A stretch of DNA of 45,047 nucleotides from the NCBI GenBank assembly GCA_002313895.1, contig DCAW01000043.1:5040-50086 (forward strand). The letters are read 5' to 3'. The notes under the pieces were generated by a model. It was given only the letters and a program-made list of their open reading frames with translations, had not been told where the DNA came from and did no database searches. Below are positions 1 to 8,524 of this stretch, piece after piece (the stretch's first letter is position 1; each line of letters starts with the position of its first letter). Position numbers and translations under genes: made by a program. The stretch is from Dehalococcoidia bacterium UBA1123 (lineage in GTDB: Bacteria; Chloroflexota; Dehalococcoidia; Lucifugimonadales; UBA1123).

Positions 1-1341
1 CTGTCGTCTCGGGAAATCGGTTACATACTGAACCACTCCGGCGCCAAGGTGCTGGTGTTCGACACCGAGTTCGCCGACACTGTGCGCGGATTCATGGGCG
101 ACGTTCCTAACGTCGAGACCTTCGTTCAAGTAGCAGACGTCGCGCCTGTGGTCGATGACATACCTGGCCCTGAATACGAAGATTTCCTTGACTCCGCTCC
201 CGAAGGCACGCACCGTGAGGAGTTGGACTCCGAGCTTGACCCCATCGCCATAAACTACACCTCCGGCACCACCGGACTTCCCAAGGGGGTTCAGTACCAC
301 GCTCGCGGGGCGTACCTCAACGCCCTGGGTGAGATGGTGGAGTCTGGAGTCACGTGGCGCAGCATCTACCTGTGGACACTACCCATGTTCCATTGCAACG
401 GCTGGTGCCACACGTGGGGAATCACCGCGATGGGCGGCACGCACCTGTGCCTGCGCCGCGTTGACGCCGCCGAGATTTACAGACTGATCCGAGAGAAAGG
501 CGTCACGAATATGTGCGGCGCGCCCACCGTTTTGACCATGATGTACTCGGCGCCCGAAGCCGCCGAAGCGGATCTGACTGGCCTCTCGATCATGACCGCA
601 GGCGCTCCTCCTGCTCCCCAGGTCATCCGCACTATCGAAGGCATGGGCGCCGTCATTCACCACGCCTATGGACTCACGGAAACCTACGGGCCGCACACAA
701 TATGCGCCATGCAACCCGGCTGGGACGAACTTCCCATTGAGGAGAGAGCAAACCTCAAGTCGCGCCAAGGTGTGCCATTCATCCTCGCAGGTCCGTATTT
801 GAGAGTCGTTGACGAGGATATGCACGACGTTCCCCAGGACAGCAAGAGTATGGGCGAGGTGGTCATGCGAGGCAACAATGTCATGACCGGTTACTTCGAC
901 GACAAGGACGCCACCGACACTGCCTTCAAGGGCGGGTGGTTCCACTCCGGCGATCTGGCCGTGTGGCATCCAGACGGGTACATTGAGCTTCAGGACCGCG
1001 CCAAAGACATCATAATCTCCGGCGGAGAGAACATCTCCAGTCAGGAGGTCGAGAAAGTCATCATGGAGCATCCCGGAGTTCTAGAGGTCTGCGTCGTTGG
1101 CGTTCCTGACGACCGATGGGGCGAGGTTCCCAAAGCGTTCATTTCGGCCCGCGAGGGCGCCAATATAGACTCTCAGGAGATCATCGCATTCACCCAGGAG
1201 CGCATAGCCCGATTCAAGGCTCCCAAACACGTAGAGTTCGGAGACCTGCCCAAAACCGCCACCGGTAAAATCCAAAAATTCATCCTCCGAGATCGCGAGT
1301 GGGAGGGCCGAGAACGGCGTATCCAGGGCTCGAAGGTTTAA
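1..1341 (+). CDS. Acyl-CoA synthetase (AMP-forming), 5' end outside window
   Basis: The reading frame is open from base 1, so the start lies upstream and 446 C-terminal residues are visible. The product should activate a carboxylic acid with ATP through an acyl-adenylate and transfer it to CoA in the cytoplasm. The P-loop-like motif YTSGTTGLPKG lies at visible residues 86-96. GWFHSGDL (about 312-319) and DRAKDIIISGGENIS mark the adenylation core and hinge. PKTATGKIQK near 419-428 carries the catalytic C-terminal lysine. The segment MFHCNGWCHTWG resembles the medium/long-chain and DmdB-like acyl-CoA ligases, so a fatty, branched or aromatic acid is likely, but the substrate cannot be fixed. 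The amidohydrolase gene follows on the same strand after 60 bases and may be co-transcribed. Confidence 0.93.
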   Translation: MSSREIGYILNHSGAKVLVFDTEFADTVRGFMGDVPNVETFVQVADVAPVVDDIPGPEYEDFLDSAPEGTHREELDSELDPIAINYTSGTTGLPKGVQYHARGAYLNALGEMVESGVTWRSIYLWTLPMFHCNGWCHTWGITAMGGTHLCLRRVDAAEIYRLIREKGVTNMCGAPTVLTMMYSAPEAAEADLTGLSIMTAGAPPAPQVIRTIEGMGAVIHHAYGLTETYGPHTICAMQPGWDELPIEERANLKSRQGVPFILAGPYLRVVDEDMHDVPQDSKSMGEVVMRGNNVMTGYFDDKDATDTAFKGGWFHSGDLAVWHPDGYIELQDRAKDIIISGGENISSQEVEKVIMEHPGVLEVCVVGVPDDRWGEVPKAFISAREGANIDSQEIIAFTQERIARFKAPKHVEFGDLPKTATGKIQKFILRDREWEGRERRIQGSKV

Positions 1342-1401
1342 GCGCGATAACCGAACCTTAACGAATCAAAATAAAAACATCTACCTTACTAGGGAGACAG
1401 C

Positions 1402-2415
1402 ATGACCACAGACCGCCAGGCGTGGCTGGCCCTGACAGCCGAAGACGTGATCGACCCGGACCTGCCCATATGCGATCCGCATCACCACTTTTGGGACCGT
1501 CCATCCAGCAGATATATCCTGGAAGATTTGTTAGGTGATACAGGATCAGGCCACAACATCACTGAGACGGTGTTCGTCGAGTGCAGTTCTGAATATCTGA
1601 ACGACGGGCCGGAAGCTCTGAAAGTTGTGGGCGAGACTGTCTATGTTCAGGGCATCGCCGACGAGAGCGCAACGGGGGAATATGGCTCCACAGAGGTCGC
1701 CGCTGGCATCGTAAGCTCCGCAGATTTCACGCTGGGAGACCCAGTGACCGAGGTTCTTGAAGCCCACCTGGAAGCCAGCCCGAACCGATTCCGAGGAATC
1801 CGACACAGGGCAGCCTGGGACGCGAATGTCAATGCAAACGTAGCGGGCGCTCCACCCGAAGGGATACTTATGGACTCGAAATTCCGAGAAGGGTACGCTC
1901 GGATGGAGCCTATGAATCTGAGCTTCGAGGGCTGGGTCTATCACCCTCAGATTCCTGAAGTCACAGACCTGGCGCGGGCGTTCCCGAACATAACCATCAT
2001 CCTCAACCATATCGGCGGCCCCATAGGCGTCGGCCCCTACCAGGGACGCCGCGACGAGGTATTGGAGACCTGGAAACAGTCTATGGCAGACCTGGCGACA
2101 TGCCCAAACGTGACGGTGAAGGTCGGTGGTCTGGGGATGGTCTTCACCGGCTACGATTGGCACGAGCGCGACCAACCCATCGGATCGGAAGAGCTTGCCG
2201 AGGCAATGAAGCCGTACTACCTCTACTGCATCGAGCAGTTCGGCCCCGACCGCTGCATGTTCGAAAGCAATTTCCCTGTGGATAAGGTGTCGTACTCCTA
2301 CAACATGATGTGGAACGCATTCAAACGTATCTCGGAAGGTTTTTCGGACTCTGAGAAGGCATCACTGTTCAGGGACACTGCTCGGAGGGCGTACCGGTTG
2401 GGAGACTCCACCTAG
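1402..2415 (+). CDS. Amidohydrolase family (amidohydrolase 2) metal-dependent hydrolase
   Basis: This is a 337-residue TIM-barrel hydrolase of the amidohydrolase_2 group, which includes lactonases and decarboxylases acting on carboxylated or lactone substrates. The N-terminal metal-binding HxH is seen in CDPHHHFWD (His27, His29). A barrel-strand histidine lies in ILNHIGGP near residue 200, and the C-terminal FESNFPVDK near residue 290 is the usual site of the last conserved acidic and Pro residues. The ATG is preceded by AGGGAGAC, a good ribosome-binding site. The length is normal for the family. Next to an acyl-CoA synthetase it is probably a catabolic enzyme opening a cyclic ester or amide, but the substrate is unknown. 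Confidence 0.9.
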   Translation: MTTDRQAWLALTAEDVIDPDLPICDPHHHFWDRPSSRYILEDLLGDTGSGHNITETVFVECSSEYLNDGPEALKVVGETVYVQGIADESATGEYGSTEVAAGIVSSADFTLGDPVTEVLEAHLEASPNRFRGIRHRAAWDANVNANVAGAPPEGILMDSKFREGYARMEPMNLSFEGWVYHPQIPEVTDLARAFPNITIILNHIGGPIGVGPYQGRRDEVLETWKQSMADLATCPNVTVKVGGLGMVFTGYDWHERDQPIGSEELAEAMKPYYLYCIEQFGPDRCMFESNFPVDKVSYSYNMMWNAFKRISEGFSDSEKASLFRDTARRAYRLGDST

Positions 2416-2444
2416 TGCCGCTTTGTATTCCAAAAAAGAGGCAC
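2415..2444 (+). terminator. Weak hairpin after the amidohydrolase gene
   Basis: The five-base arms GTGCC and GGCAC, plus a partial CTTTG/CAAA pairing inside, form a small hairpin beginning at the last base of the stop codon. No U-run follows, so a role in termination is only possible. Confidence 0.25.
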
Positions 2445-2616
2445 AATGACTGAATCGCGTGCGCAGGGGGCACTGTCCGGGGTGACTGACTCCGGTGGTC
2501 GCTGAGATGAGCGTTCGGGTGGAGTGTGGCGTCTTCATTGGACCTCGATGAGACCTGAAAAATATTAGAAATTGGCGCAGGGCACAACTGGATAGTGGAT
2601 TCAGTGTGTTAACAGG

Positions 2617-3408
2617 ATGGACTTACTCTCCCTAATCAAACTACCCATATATGGCCTCTACAACTGGCGGTTGACGAACCAACTTCGGGATCGCCCGCTG
2701 CCACGACACGTTGCGGTCATCTTGGACGGGAATCGGCGTTTCGCTAGATCCCAGGGATTCTCGTCCCCTTCCAAAGGGCACCTTATGGGAGCAGAGAAGC
2801 TCGACCGCCTTCTTGAGTGGTGCGACGAGTTAGCCATTCCAGTAGTCACTGTGTGGGCTCTTTCGTTGGACAATCTGCACCGAGACCCGAAAGAGTTGGA
2901 CCAACTCATTGAAGTAATTCAGCACAAGTTGAAGGATCTTGCCCAGACTGCATCTCCAGGCCCATCGGCCAGATCGGTGCACGTAGTGGGGCGATTGGAT
3001 GCATTGCCATATCATGTGCGCGAAGCAATTGCAGATGTAGAGGCGCGGACAGCGCAAGTCGGACCATTCCGCTTGAATATCGCAGTGGGTTATGACGGCC
3101 GAGAGGAAATCACTGAAGCTGTCCGCAACTTGCTGTTGGAGCGAGCCGATCAGGAAATCTCTCTAAAGGACGTGGCGGAGGAGCTTACTCCTGAGGACAT
3201 CACGCAGCGGCTTTACTCCAAGGGCGAACCTGATCCTGACCTGATCATTCGGACCAGCGGCGAGTTGCGTCTAGGCGGGTTCATGCTGTGGCAGAGTGTT
3301 CACAGCGAACTATTTTTCTGCGACGCTTTATGGCCAGCGTTTCGCAAGGTGGACTTTCTTCGAGCTTTGCGAAGCTACCAGCAACGTGATCGGCGATTCG
3401 GAAAATGA
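2617..3408 (+). CDS. uppS: Cis-prenyltransferase (isoprenyl/undecaprenyl diphosphate synthase)
   Basis: The 263-residue protein adds isopentenyl diphosphate units in cis configuration to an allylic diphosphate, usually to make the C55 lipid carrier for cell-wall or glycan synthesis. The substrate-binding aspartate is in VILDGNRRFAR (Asp37). The conserved TVWALSLDN segment near residue 88 and the C-terminal RTSGELRLGGFMLWQ segment (about 212-226) are family signatures. The first motif reads DGNRRFA rather than the commoner bacterial DGNGRWA, a form also found in dolichol-type synthases, so product length may differ. ATG is the first start after an in-frame stop; AGG touches it directly, so the ribosome site is poor or the message may be leaderless. 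No other isoprenoid gene is nearby. Confidence 0.92.
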   Translation: MDLLSLIKLPIYGLYNWRLTNQLRDRPLPRHVAVILDGNRRFARSQGFSSPSKGHLMGAEKLDRLLEWCDELAIPVVTVWALSLDNLHRDPKELDQLIEVIQHKLKDLAQTASPGPSARSVHVVGRLDALPYHVREAIADVEARTAQVGPFRLNIAVGYDGREEITEAVRNLLLERADQEISLKDVAEELTPEDITQRLYSKGEPDPDLIIRTSGELRLGGFMLWQSVHSELFFCDALWPAFRKVDFLRALRSYQQRDRRFGK

Positions 3409-3507
3409 GTTACATTTCGAGTTCGGTTCAATACAACTCAGCTACGGATTTGAGTAGGGGCGTGTTGTCTTATTCACGATAATATTTTGCGCGCGCCTTC
3501 AAGTGAT

Positions 3508-3840
3508 ATGCTTGCCACGAAAGTGGACATTCCCGTGTCTCTCGCGAGGCAGTTGGTCACCGCACAGTTTCCTCAGTGGGCAGGCCTCACCATCAGACCC
3601 GTCGAATTCGACGGATGGGATAACAGGACATTTCATCTCGGCGGGGAGATGGCGGTGAGACTGCCCAGTGCGGTGGTGTACACGGGGCAAGTGAAAAAGG
3701 AACATCGGCGGTTGCCGAGACTCGCCCAGCTCCTGCCCCTCTGGCGATGGGAGTTCCCGATGAGGGCTACCCCTGGCATTGGTCCATCTATCGGTGGCTC
3801 GAAGGCGAAAGCGCGACACGTAATCGATGAAGTGATTGAC
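3508..3840 (+). pseudogene. Truncated, frameshifted aminoglycoside-phosphotransferase-family gene
   Basis: The first 70 or so residues match the N-lobe of an APH/choline-kinase-like phosphotransferase (PVEFDGWDNRTFHLGGEMAVRLPS, quoted here by its key parts GWDNRTF and VRLPS). At about 3740 the frame breaks. Read in the neighbouring frame the sequence continues as LAMGVPDEGYPWHWSIYRWL and then EGESATRNR before a TGA at 3838-3840. Both halves are recognisable parts of one family, so this is a real frameshift. The C-lobe with the catalytic HxD and DxD residues is missing; a palindromic repeat begins about 12 bases after the stop. The gene is therefore dead. Confidence 0.8.
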
Positions 3841-3851
3841 GATCACAAGGT

Positions 3852-3975
3852 CGCCGTGCTGAGCGACGAAGCATCTGGTCATGTGCAGACCAGGTGTTGA
3901 ATTGCACTGACCAGATGCTTCAGTTGCGACTTCAGAATGGCAAATTCCTGACTTTCCCGACACCTGAAAACCCGA
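3852..3975. repeat. Composite palindromic repeat, copy 1
   Basis: Arms GAAGCATCTGGTCATGTGCA (3868-3887) and TGCACTGACCAGATGCTTC (3903-3921) are complementary except for one bulged base. The pairing continues imperfectly outward through CTGAGCGAC and its partner to CATTCTGA (read on the minus strand), giving arms of roughly 35 bases. A box reading GGTTTTCAGGTGTCGGG on the minus strand lies at 3957-3975, just outside. The same arrangement occurs at 6961-7084. It is a MITE-like or REP-like dispersed element without coding capacity. Confidence 0.7.
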
Positions 3976-3981
3976 CTCCTC

Positions 3982-4821
3982 CTACGTCCTCCGGGTCAAG
4001 ACATAGAGATCATCGCGTTCAATCTCACCAACCCGCGCAAGCATCTCTTCCTGGTCGTCGGTGTGGATGAGGAACCGCCCGGTCAGAGCGTCGGCTTTGC
4101 CTGAGGCCATCAGCATAACGTCGCGCACGGGAATCTCCATCGGAGTGTGGGCGGCGCGTTCGTACAGGCCTCGGAATATGTTGCCCACAGATTCGTGAAC
4201 CTCCGAAGACTCAGCCAGATAGCGAGACATCTCGGTCTCAGGCCCGCCGGGGTGGTAAGCAAACACGCTGATTCCATGCTCTTTGACCTGACCCGCCAGA
4301 TTCTGGGTGTAGTAGATAATGGCAGCCTTAGACACGGTGTAGGGCGCGAAGTATGGGAAGGTTCGCACAGTCACCGCGCTTGAAATATTGATTATCCGAC
4401 CACACTTTTGAGAGACCATCCCAGGCAACACGCCTCTGGTCATGAGATACGGCCCGCGCAGGTTGATCTCCATCGTGCGCCACCAGTCGTCAGGGTCGGC
4501 CTCCCACTCGGCACCCACGGGCCCTGTCACGCCCGCGTTGTTAACCAGAATGTCCACGGGGCCGAGCTGGAGTTCTGTTGTCTTGACAACCCGCTCGACC
4601 GCCGCTGAGTCGGAAACGTCACCTTGAATCGAAATCGCGTGACCTCCAGCGGAACGGATCAGTCCAACGGTCTGCTCAAGCTCGATCTGAGTGCGAGCCG
4701 TAACCGCAACCGACGCTCCGGCCTCGGCCAACGCCTGCGCGAAAGCTCGGCCTGTTCCGCGACCTCCACCGGTTACTATCGCGACTTGGCCTCTCAGGTC
4801 GTACTTTTGATCTTCGGGCAT
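3982..4821 (-). CDS. Short-chain dehydrogenase/reductase (SDR)
   Basis: This 279-residue protein is a classical SDR oxidoreductase using NAD(P)H on a hydroxyl or keto group. The Rossmann glycine motif TGGGRGTG is at residues 17-24, NNAG near residue 95, the catalytic serine in NISSA near 147, and YTVSK near 162-166 supplies the Tyr and Lys. The length is a little above the family norm because of a C-terminal tail. It lies 15 bases downstream of the MetX-like hydrolase gene on the same strand and is probably the last gene of a three-gene operon with it and the Gfo/Idh gene. The substrate is not predictable. Confidence 0.92.
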   Translation of the reverse strand: MPEDQKYDLRGQVAIVTGGGRGTGRAFAQALAEAGASVAVTARTQIELEQTVGLIRSAGGHAISIQGDVSDSAAVERVVKTTELQLGPVDILVNNAGVTGPVGAEWEADPDDWWRTMEINLRGPYLMTRGVLPGMVSQKCGRIINISSAVTVRTFPYFAPYTVSKAAIIYYTQNLAGQVKEHGISVFAYHPGGPETEMSRYLAESSEVHESVGNIFRGLYERAAHTPMEIPVRDVMLMASGKADALTGRFLIHTDDQEEMLARVGEIERDDLYVLTRRT

Positions 4822-4836
4822 AGATTCTCCCTATGT

Positions 4837-5853
4837 TCAGCTAGCCAATAACTCCTTCAGCGCGTCGTCTATAAACTGAGTATCGACAGTATTGCGACCC
4901 GGCCCGCCTGCCAGGTGACCCCATATCGACGGGATGACCCGAAGCTCAGCGTTGGGCATGTGGGACACCTCGATCTCGTTGTCCTCTGGAGGGAAGTACT
5001 GGTCGGTCTGGGACGGCATGACGATGGCCTTTGCCTTGATTGAACCAAGCGCGGCCTCGAAGTCGCCATCGTAGAGCGGATTGTTGGAGATGTCGCCGTT
5101 TTGCCAGGTGTTTATCATCGCCAGAAAGTCGTTAGCGTCAGTCTCTCGGAATCGGCCCTCCCAGCCTGTGATGAGATAGTCTTCAACAGACGAGAACCCC
5201 ATCTCAAGATATACCTTCTCGCGGTAGAACGCCTGAGACGGCCCCCAGCCCGCGTAAACGCGGGCCGCCGCCTGCACGCCTTTGGTGGGCTGTTGATCGT
5301 ACCATCCGTTGTTCCAGGCGTCGTCCGCGGTGAGCGCGGCCTTGACTCCTTCCAGAAATACGAAGTTGTGCCGGGATGTTTTGGCAGAGCCGCACCAGGG
5401 AGCAATGCGCTCCACCACATCGGGGTGCAGCGCTCCCCAGTGGAAGGTCTGCTGCGCTCCCATTGAGAATCCACAGACCAGTGCGATGCGCTCGACGCCG
5501 AAATTCTCCGTGACCAGGCGATGCTGGAACGTGATGTTGTCGTAGTAGGTCATCTTTGGGAACCGCGCCCGATCATACGGCTGCGGAGTGTTGCTGGGGG
5601 ACGACGACATCCCGTTGCCGAACAGGTTAGGCACTATAATGAAGTATCGTGACGGGTCCAACGCCATATCCTCGCCGATCATCGGTTCGTTGCCCGTATG
5701 GTTGGATCCGAAGAACGTCGGAAACACGATCACGTTGTCTCGATTAGCGTTCAGTTCTCCAAAAGTCTTGTATGCCAGCCTCGCGCCTCGCAACGTGAGG
5801 CCCGACTGCAAAACCACATCGCCCAGTTCGTAGTTTTCAACGGCATTGGTCAT
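4837..5853 (-). CDS. Alpha/beta hydrolase related to homoserine O-acetyltransferase (MetX-like)
   Basis: The 338-residue protein has the fold and motifs of the MetX/homoserine acetyltransferase branch of alpha/beta hydrolases. The nucleophile elbow is GFSMGAQ (Ser130), the acid lies in PSQTDQYFPPEDN, and the histidine is in WGHLAGGPGRN. The N-terminal VFPTFFGSNHTGNE corresponds to the oxyanion-forming region. MetX-like proteins outside methionine synthesis are common and act as esterases or acyltransferases, and nothing else here points to methionine synthesis, so I do not assign metX. Its ATG overlaps the stop of the upstream Gfo/Idh gene as ATGA, indicating translational coupling. Confidence 0.88.
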   Translation of the reverse strand: MTNAVENYELGDVVLQSGLTLRGARLAYKTFGELNANRDNVIVFPTFFGSNHTGNEPMIGEDMALDPSRYFIIVPNLFGNGMSSSPSNTPQPYDRARFPKMTYYDNITFQHRLVTENFGVERIALVCGFSMGAQQTFHWGALHPDVVERIAPWCGSAKTSRHNFVFLEGVKAALTADDAWNNGWYDQQPTKGVQAAARVYAGWGPSQAFYREKVYLEMGFSSVEDYLITGWEGRFRETDANDFLAMINTWQNGDISNNPLYDGDFEAALGSIKAKAIVMPSQTDQYFPPEDNEIEVSHMPNAELRVIPSIWGHLAGGPGRNTVDTQFIDDALKELLAS

Positions 5854-6947
5854 GGAGCCTGGGCCTGTCCGGTGTCTGACGATCGCTGTATGGCGTCCAG
5901 CAATTTGTGGCGTTGAACGGCTGTGTCGAAGTCAGGCTCGATGCGTTCTCCAGATCGGATGGCATCGGCAAACCGACTCCAAAGCTGGGCGATGTTGAAA
6001 GGAGCGCCCTGGGGAACCGAGTCCGGAACCCATGTGTGGCAGGCTGGAATCTCGATGTCCTCCAACTCCGACACGTCGCCCTTGCCACCTTGAAGCCGCG
6101 CTCCGCTTGTGGAAGGCGAGCCGCCGCTGGTCACCACCAGTGTGCCTTCGCGTCCGTAAACCTCCAGCTTCCAGCCCGAACCGTGGTAAGGGATGCTGCT
6201 GGACTGTGCTGACACCACCGCGCCGCCGGCCAGCGTTCCGTTGACCATGATGTTATCCGGGGCAGTCACGTCCACCATCTTGTCGGTGTCGGTTTCGTGC
6301 CACTGCGGGACTTGAGTGCGAACCGTTGCCGACACGCTCTCGAACTCGCCCAAGCACATGCACAGTGCGTCTATCGAATGACCGAAGGGTATTGTCAGCG
6401 TCGTGGCTCCCAGCGTGTTATCCCTCTGCCACGTTCGGCCCGATACCCTGGTCAGGACACCAGAGCTTATCTGGCTGAGATTGACGGACAGCACGTCGCC
6501 CACGTAGCCATCGGCAATCAGGTCTCTCAGCGTCAGGAAAACGGGAGCGACGCGAGACTGAAGACCGACCATCGACAGAACGCCATTCTCTCGTGCCAGG
6601 TCCGCCATCTCCTGGGCTTCCTGGAGATTGGCTCCCAGCGGCCACTCAGTATAGACGTGTTTGCCCGCCCGCAGGACATCCATCGCCAGTTGGTGGTGAA
6701 TGGGAACCCGCACGACGACAGCCACGACATCCAGATCAGCCTTCTCAAGCATCTCCATGTGATTATGGAAAGCCATTTTCGCGCCGAATTTTTCGGCGGA
6801 CTCACGGGCAGTCTCCTCGTGAGCAGTGCATACCGCTGTGAGCTCGATGTCCGGAAGATTGGCTATCGCTGGAGCATGGGCGCGAGGGGTCCAGCCGTAG
6901 CCGACGTTGGCTCCAATGATTCCCAGTCGGATTTTCTGTTTGGTCAT
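5850..6947 (-). CDS. Gfo/Idh/MocA-family protein, Gal80-like
   Basis: The 365-residue protein starts with the dinucleotide-binding GIIGANVGYGW and continues with the two-domain Gfo/Idh/MocA layout (N-terminal Rossmann, C-terminal alpha/beta sheet domain). Where dehydrogenases of the family carry EKP with the catalytic lysine, this sequence has TEWPLGANL (about residue 99-107), the form typical of Gal80-like members. It may bind a nucleotide and a sugar-like ligand without being an ordinary dehydrogenase, or it may use other residues. The start is firm: CCGGAGGAACCTC precedes the ATG. It heads the likely operon with the MetX-like hydrolase (4-base overlap) and the SDR. Confidence 0.9.
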   Translation of the reverse strand: MTKQKIRLGIIGANVGYGWTPRAHAPAIANLPDIELTAVCTAHEETARESAEKFGAKMAFHNHMEMLEKADLDVVAVVVRVPIHHQLAMDVLRAGKHVYTEWPLGANLQEAQEMADLARENGVLSMVGLQSRVAPVFLTLRDLIADGYVGDVLSVNLSQISSGVLTRVSGRTWQRDNTLGATTLTIPFGHSIDALCMCLGEFESVSATVRTQVPQWHETDTDKMVDVTAPDNIMVNGTLAGGAVVSAQSSSIPYHGSGWKLEVYGREGTLVVTSGGSPSTSGARLQGGKGDVSELEDIEIPACHTWVPDSVPQGAPFNIAQLWSRFADAIRSGERIEPDFDTAVQRHKLLDAIQRSSDTGQAQAP

Positions 6948-6960
6948 GAGGTTCCTCCGG

Positions 6961-7084
6961 TATCAGGTATCAGGTTTTCAGGTGTCAGGAGCCTGTCATT
7001 CAGAACGACAATGAAGAATCTGGTCGCATGTGAGACAAACGTGGCCCTCTTGCGATCAGATGTTTCGGCGTCGCTCAGAATGAC
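6961..7084. repeat. Composite palindromic repeat, copy 2
   Basis: The box CAGGTTTTCAGGTGTCAGG at 6971-6989 is followed by arms at 6995-7030 and 7050-7084. The left arm starts GTCATTCAGAACGAC and the minus strand of the right arm starts GTCATTCTGAGCGAC; both run on into ATCTGGTCGCA / ATCTGATCGCA. About 27 of 35 positions agree. It sits between the Gfo/Idh promoter side and the 3' end of a broken PLP-enzyme gene, and supplies the last codons of that frame. Confidence 0.75.
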
Positions 7085-7331
7085 GGCGAGGCCACTGCGA
7101 ACTAATCTCACGCAGACGTTGCACGATGATGTCTTCTTCGTCGGCGTTCAGGGTTTGGGCATTGAAGGTCACGGTGTCGTCACCTACGGAGTTGGCCCAT
7201 ATCCGCGGATTGCCTTCGTCCAATTTATCCAGGACATCCTGGGCAGTCTGGCTGGTAGCGAGATCCACCTTCACGTGGAGAGTCGCGCCCCAGAATCGAT
7301 CGTTTTGTAACACCTGGGTCTCGGAGGCCAA
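7056..7331 (-). pseudogene. C-terminal fragment of a SelA-like PLP enzyme
   Basis: The frame encodes about 75 meaningful residues, including GDDTVTFNAQTLNADEED followed by IIVQRLREI. This pattern is typical of the last part of the selenocysteine synthase/SelA-like fold-type I PLP enzymes, a group containing many non-SelA lyases and aldolases. Full proteins are near 400 residues, and nothing upstream of 7331 continues the homology: the frame meets a stop about 60 bases further back. The last residues (HSERRRN) are encoded by the palindromic repeat. I read it as a gene remnant. Family assignment comes from pattern memory and is tentative. Confidence 0.5.
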
Positions 7332-7459
7332 GGCTGGCTTCGGGTGGATCAGGAGCCAGGAAAGCGAACGCCCGCAGCAGATAGACTACAAAACTGGCGC
7401 GCCGTCAGGCAAAATCTTGGAACCGCCTTGGCCCTCGACTGCGCGCCAATCTGTCTAGA

Positions 7460-8332
7460 TTATCCGAGGTGTTGGTGGATGAACGCGCTCATCAGATCGA
7501 GCGTCTCTTTCGCGATTGGCGAGGAGAGGTCGCTCAACAATCCTGGGCCTTCGCCCTCGAAGATGTTCACATCTATCTGGCCGCCGGCCTTGCGGTACTG
7601 CTCGATGAATTCGTCGAGGTCCGGGCGTGGATGCGCCGCCTCGTAGCTGCGCGCGACGCACAACGCGGGCGGCAGGGCTGTGCGCTCTCCACCGGCCAGA
7701 ATACGCGCCGGCGCCGCTTCAGCCATGGCCTCTTCGGTCTGCCAGTACGCGTCATGAGACTTCACCACGTTCTCGGTCGCCATCCCGTCTGGCGGAGTGA
7801 CATCCTCTCGCAGGCCCTGGGCATAATGGTAGCGTCCCAGGGGATCGATCACGGGGGAAATAGGAATCACACAGCCCAGTGTTCCGTCCACTTCCTCAGC
7901 CCCGGCTGGCGGTGACAGTTCGGCGTAACGCGGATCGTTCGGGCGCATGCCGAGCAACACGGCCTGATGTGCGCCGCTTGAGGTGCCCATAGCGCCGATG
8001 GCATCGGGGCGCCCGTTCCATTCCGCAGCCTGAGTCTTGCACCAACGAACCCCATAGTGGATGTCGGCCATAGAGGCCGGATACGGCCCATCTGGGGGCA
8101 TTCGGAAGTCCAAGGCCGCCACTATTACTCCCAACTTGGCCAGCGCTTCGTTGGCCGAATCGCCGTTCAGGCGGTCTCCTCGGACCCAGGCCCCGCCATG
8201 CAGTTCGACCATGATGGGGAACGGTCCGACGCCTTGGGGCTTGTAGACACGCGCCATCAGTGGGGTGTCTCCATGCCGGAGATATTCTACATCCGCGACT
8301 TCAACTTCATAGGTTTGCGTGCTGGTAGCCAT
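7460..8332 (-). CDS. Alpha/beta hydrolase (HSL-type esterase) with atypical active site
   Basis: The 290-residue protein has the hormone-sensitive-lipase layout. HGGAW near residue 44 forms the oxyanion hole, GTSSGAH near 115-121 gives the nucleophile elbow, and an acidic residue lies in HPRPDLDEF near 238. At the place where the family has a histidine, usually in a HGF-like motif, this protein reads EGEGPGLLSDL (about 259-269), with proline where histidine is expected. It may use another histidine, have lost activity, or be a ligand-binding relative. It is a single gene with its own flanking gaps, next to a gene remnant on the downstream side. Confidence 0.85.
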   Translation of the reverse strand: MATSTQTYEVEVADVEYLRHGDTPLMARVYKPQGVGPFPIMVELHGGAWVRGDRLNGDSANEALAKLGVIVAALDFRMPPDGPYPASMADIHYGVRWCKTQAAEWNGRPDAIGAMGTSSGAHQAVLLGMRPNDPRYAELSPPAGAEEVDGTLGCVIPISPVIDPLGRYHYAQGLREDVTPPDGMATENVVKSHDAYWQTEEAMAEAAPARILAGGERTALPPALCVARSYEAAHPRPDLDEFIEQYRKAGGQIDVNIFEGEGPGLLSDLSSPIAKETLDLMSAFIHQHLG

Positions 8333-8524
8333 GCGGGACTCCTTTTGCTGTTGTGTCGGGCCTTGGGAATTGTGTCAGCATAGGTTACAAACAACAGTCA
8401 ACGCCGTCAAGGCGGGGAGTTGGCTCACCAAATCGTTACCCAATATAGGAGCGTTGCCACTCGAATGTGAGAGATTCCTTCGGGCTGGAGATAGAATGTC
8501 GGCAGGAAATTTTCGACTATCTTG

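Noticed and set aside
379..1071. Long open frame on the minus strand inside the acyl-CoA synthetase gene
   Set aside because: It is antisense to a gene with all expected motifs and shows no protein family pattern.
1546..2175. 209-residue minus-strand frame inside the amidohydrolase gene
   Set aside because: Shadow of the coding strand; composition follows from the GC-rich codon pattern.
6297..7310. 337-residue plus-strand frame opposite the Gfo/Idh gene
   Set aside because: It crosses the Gfo/Idh start, the repeat and the PLP-enzyme fragment without any domain pattern.
7056..7331. SelA-like fragment as evidence for selenocysteine synthesis
   Set aside because: It is only a C-terminal remnant and most members of this PLP group are not selenocysteine synthases.
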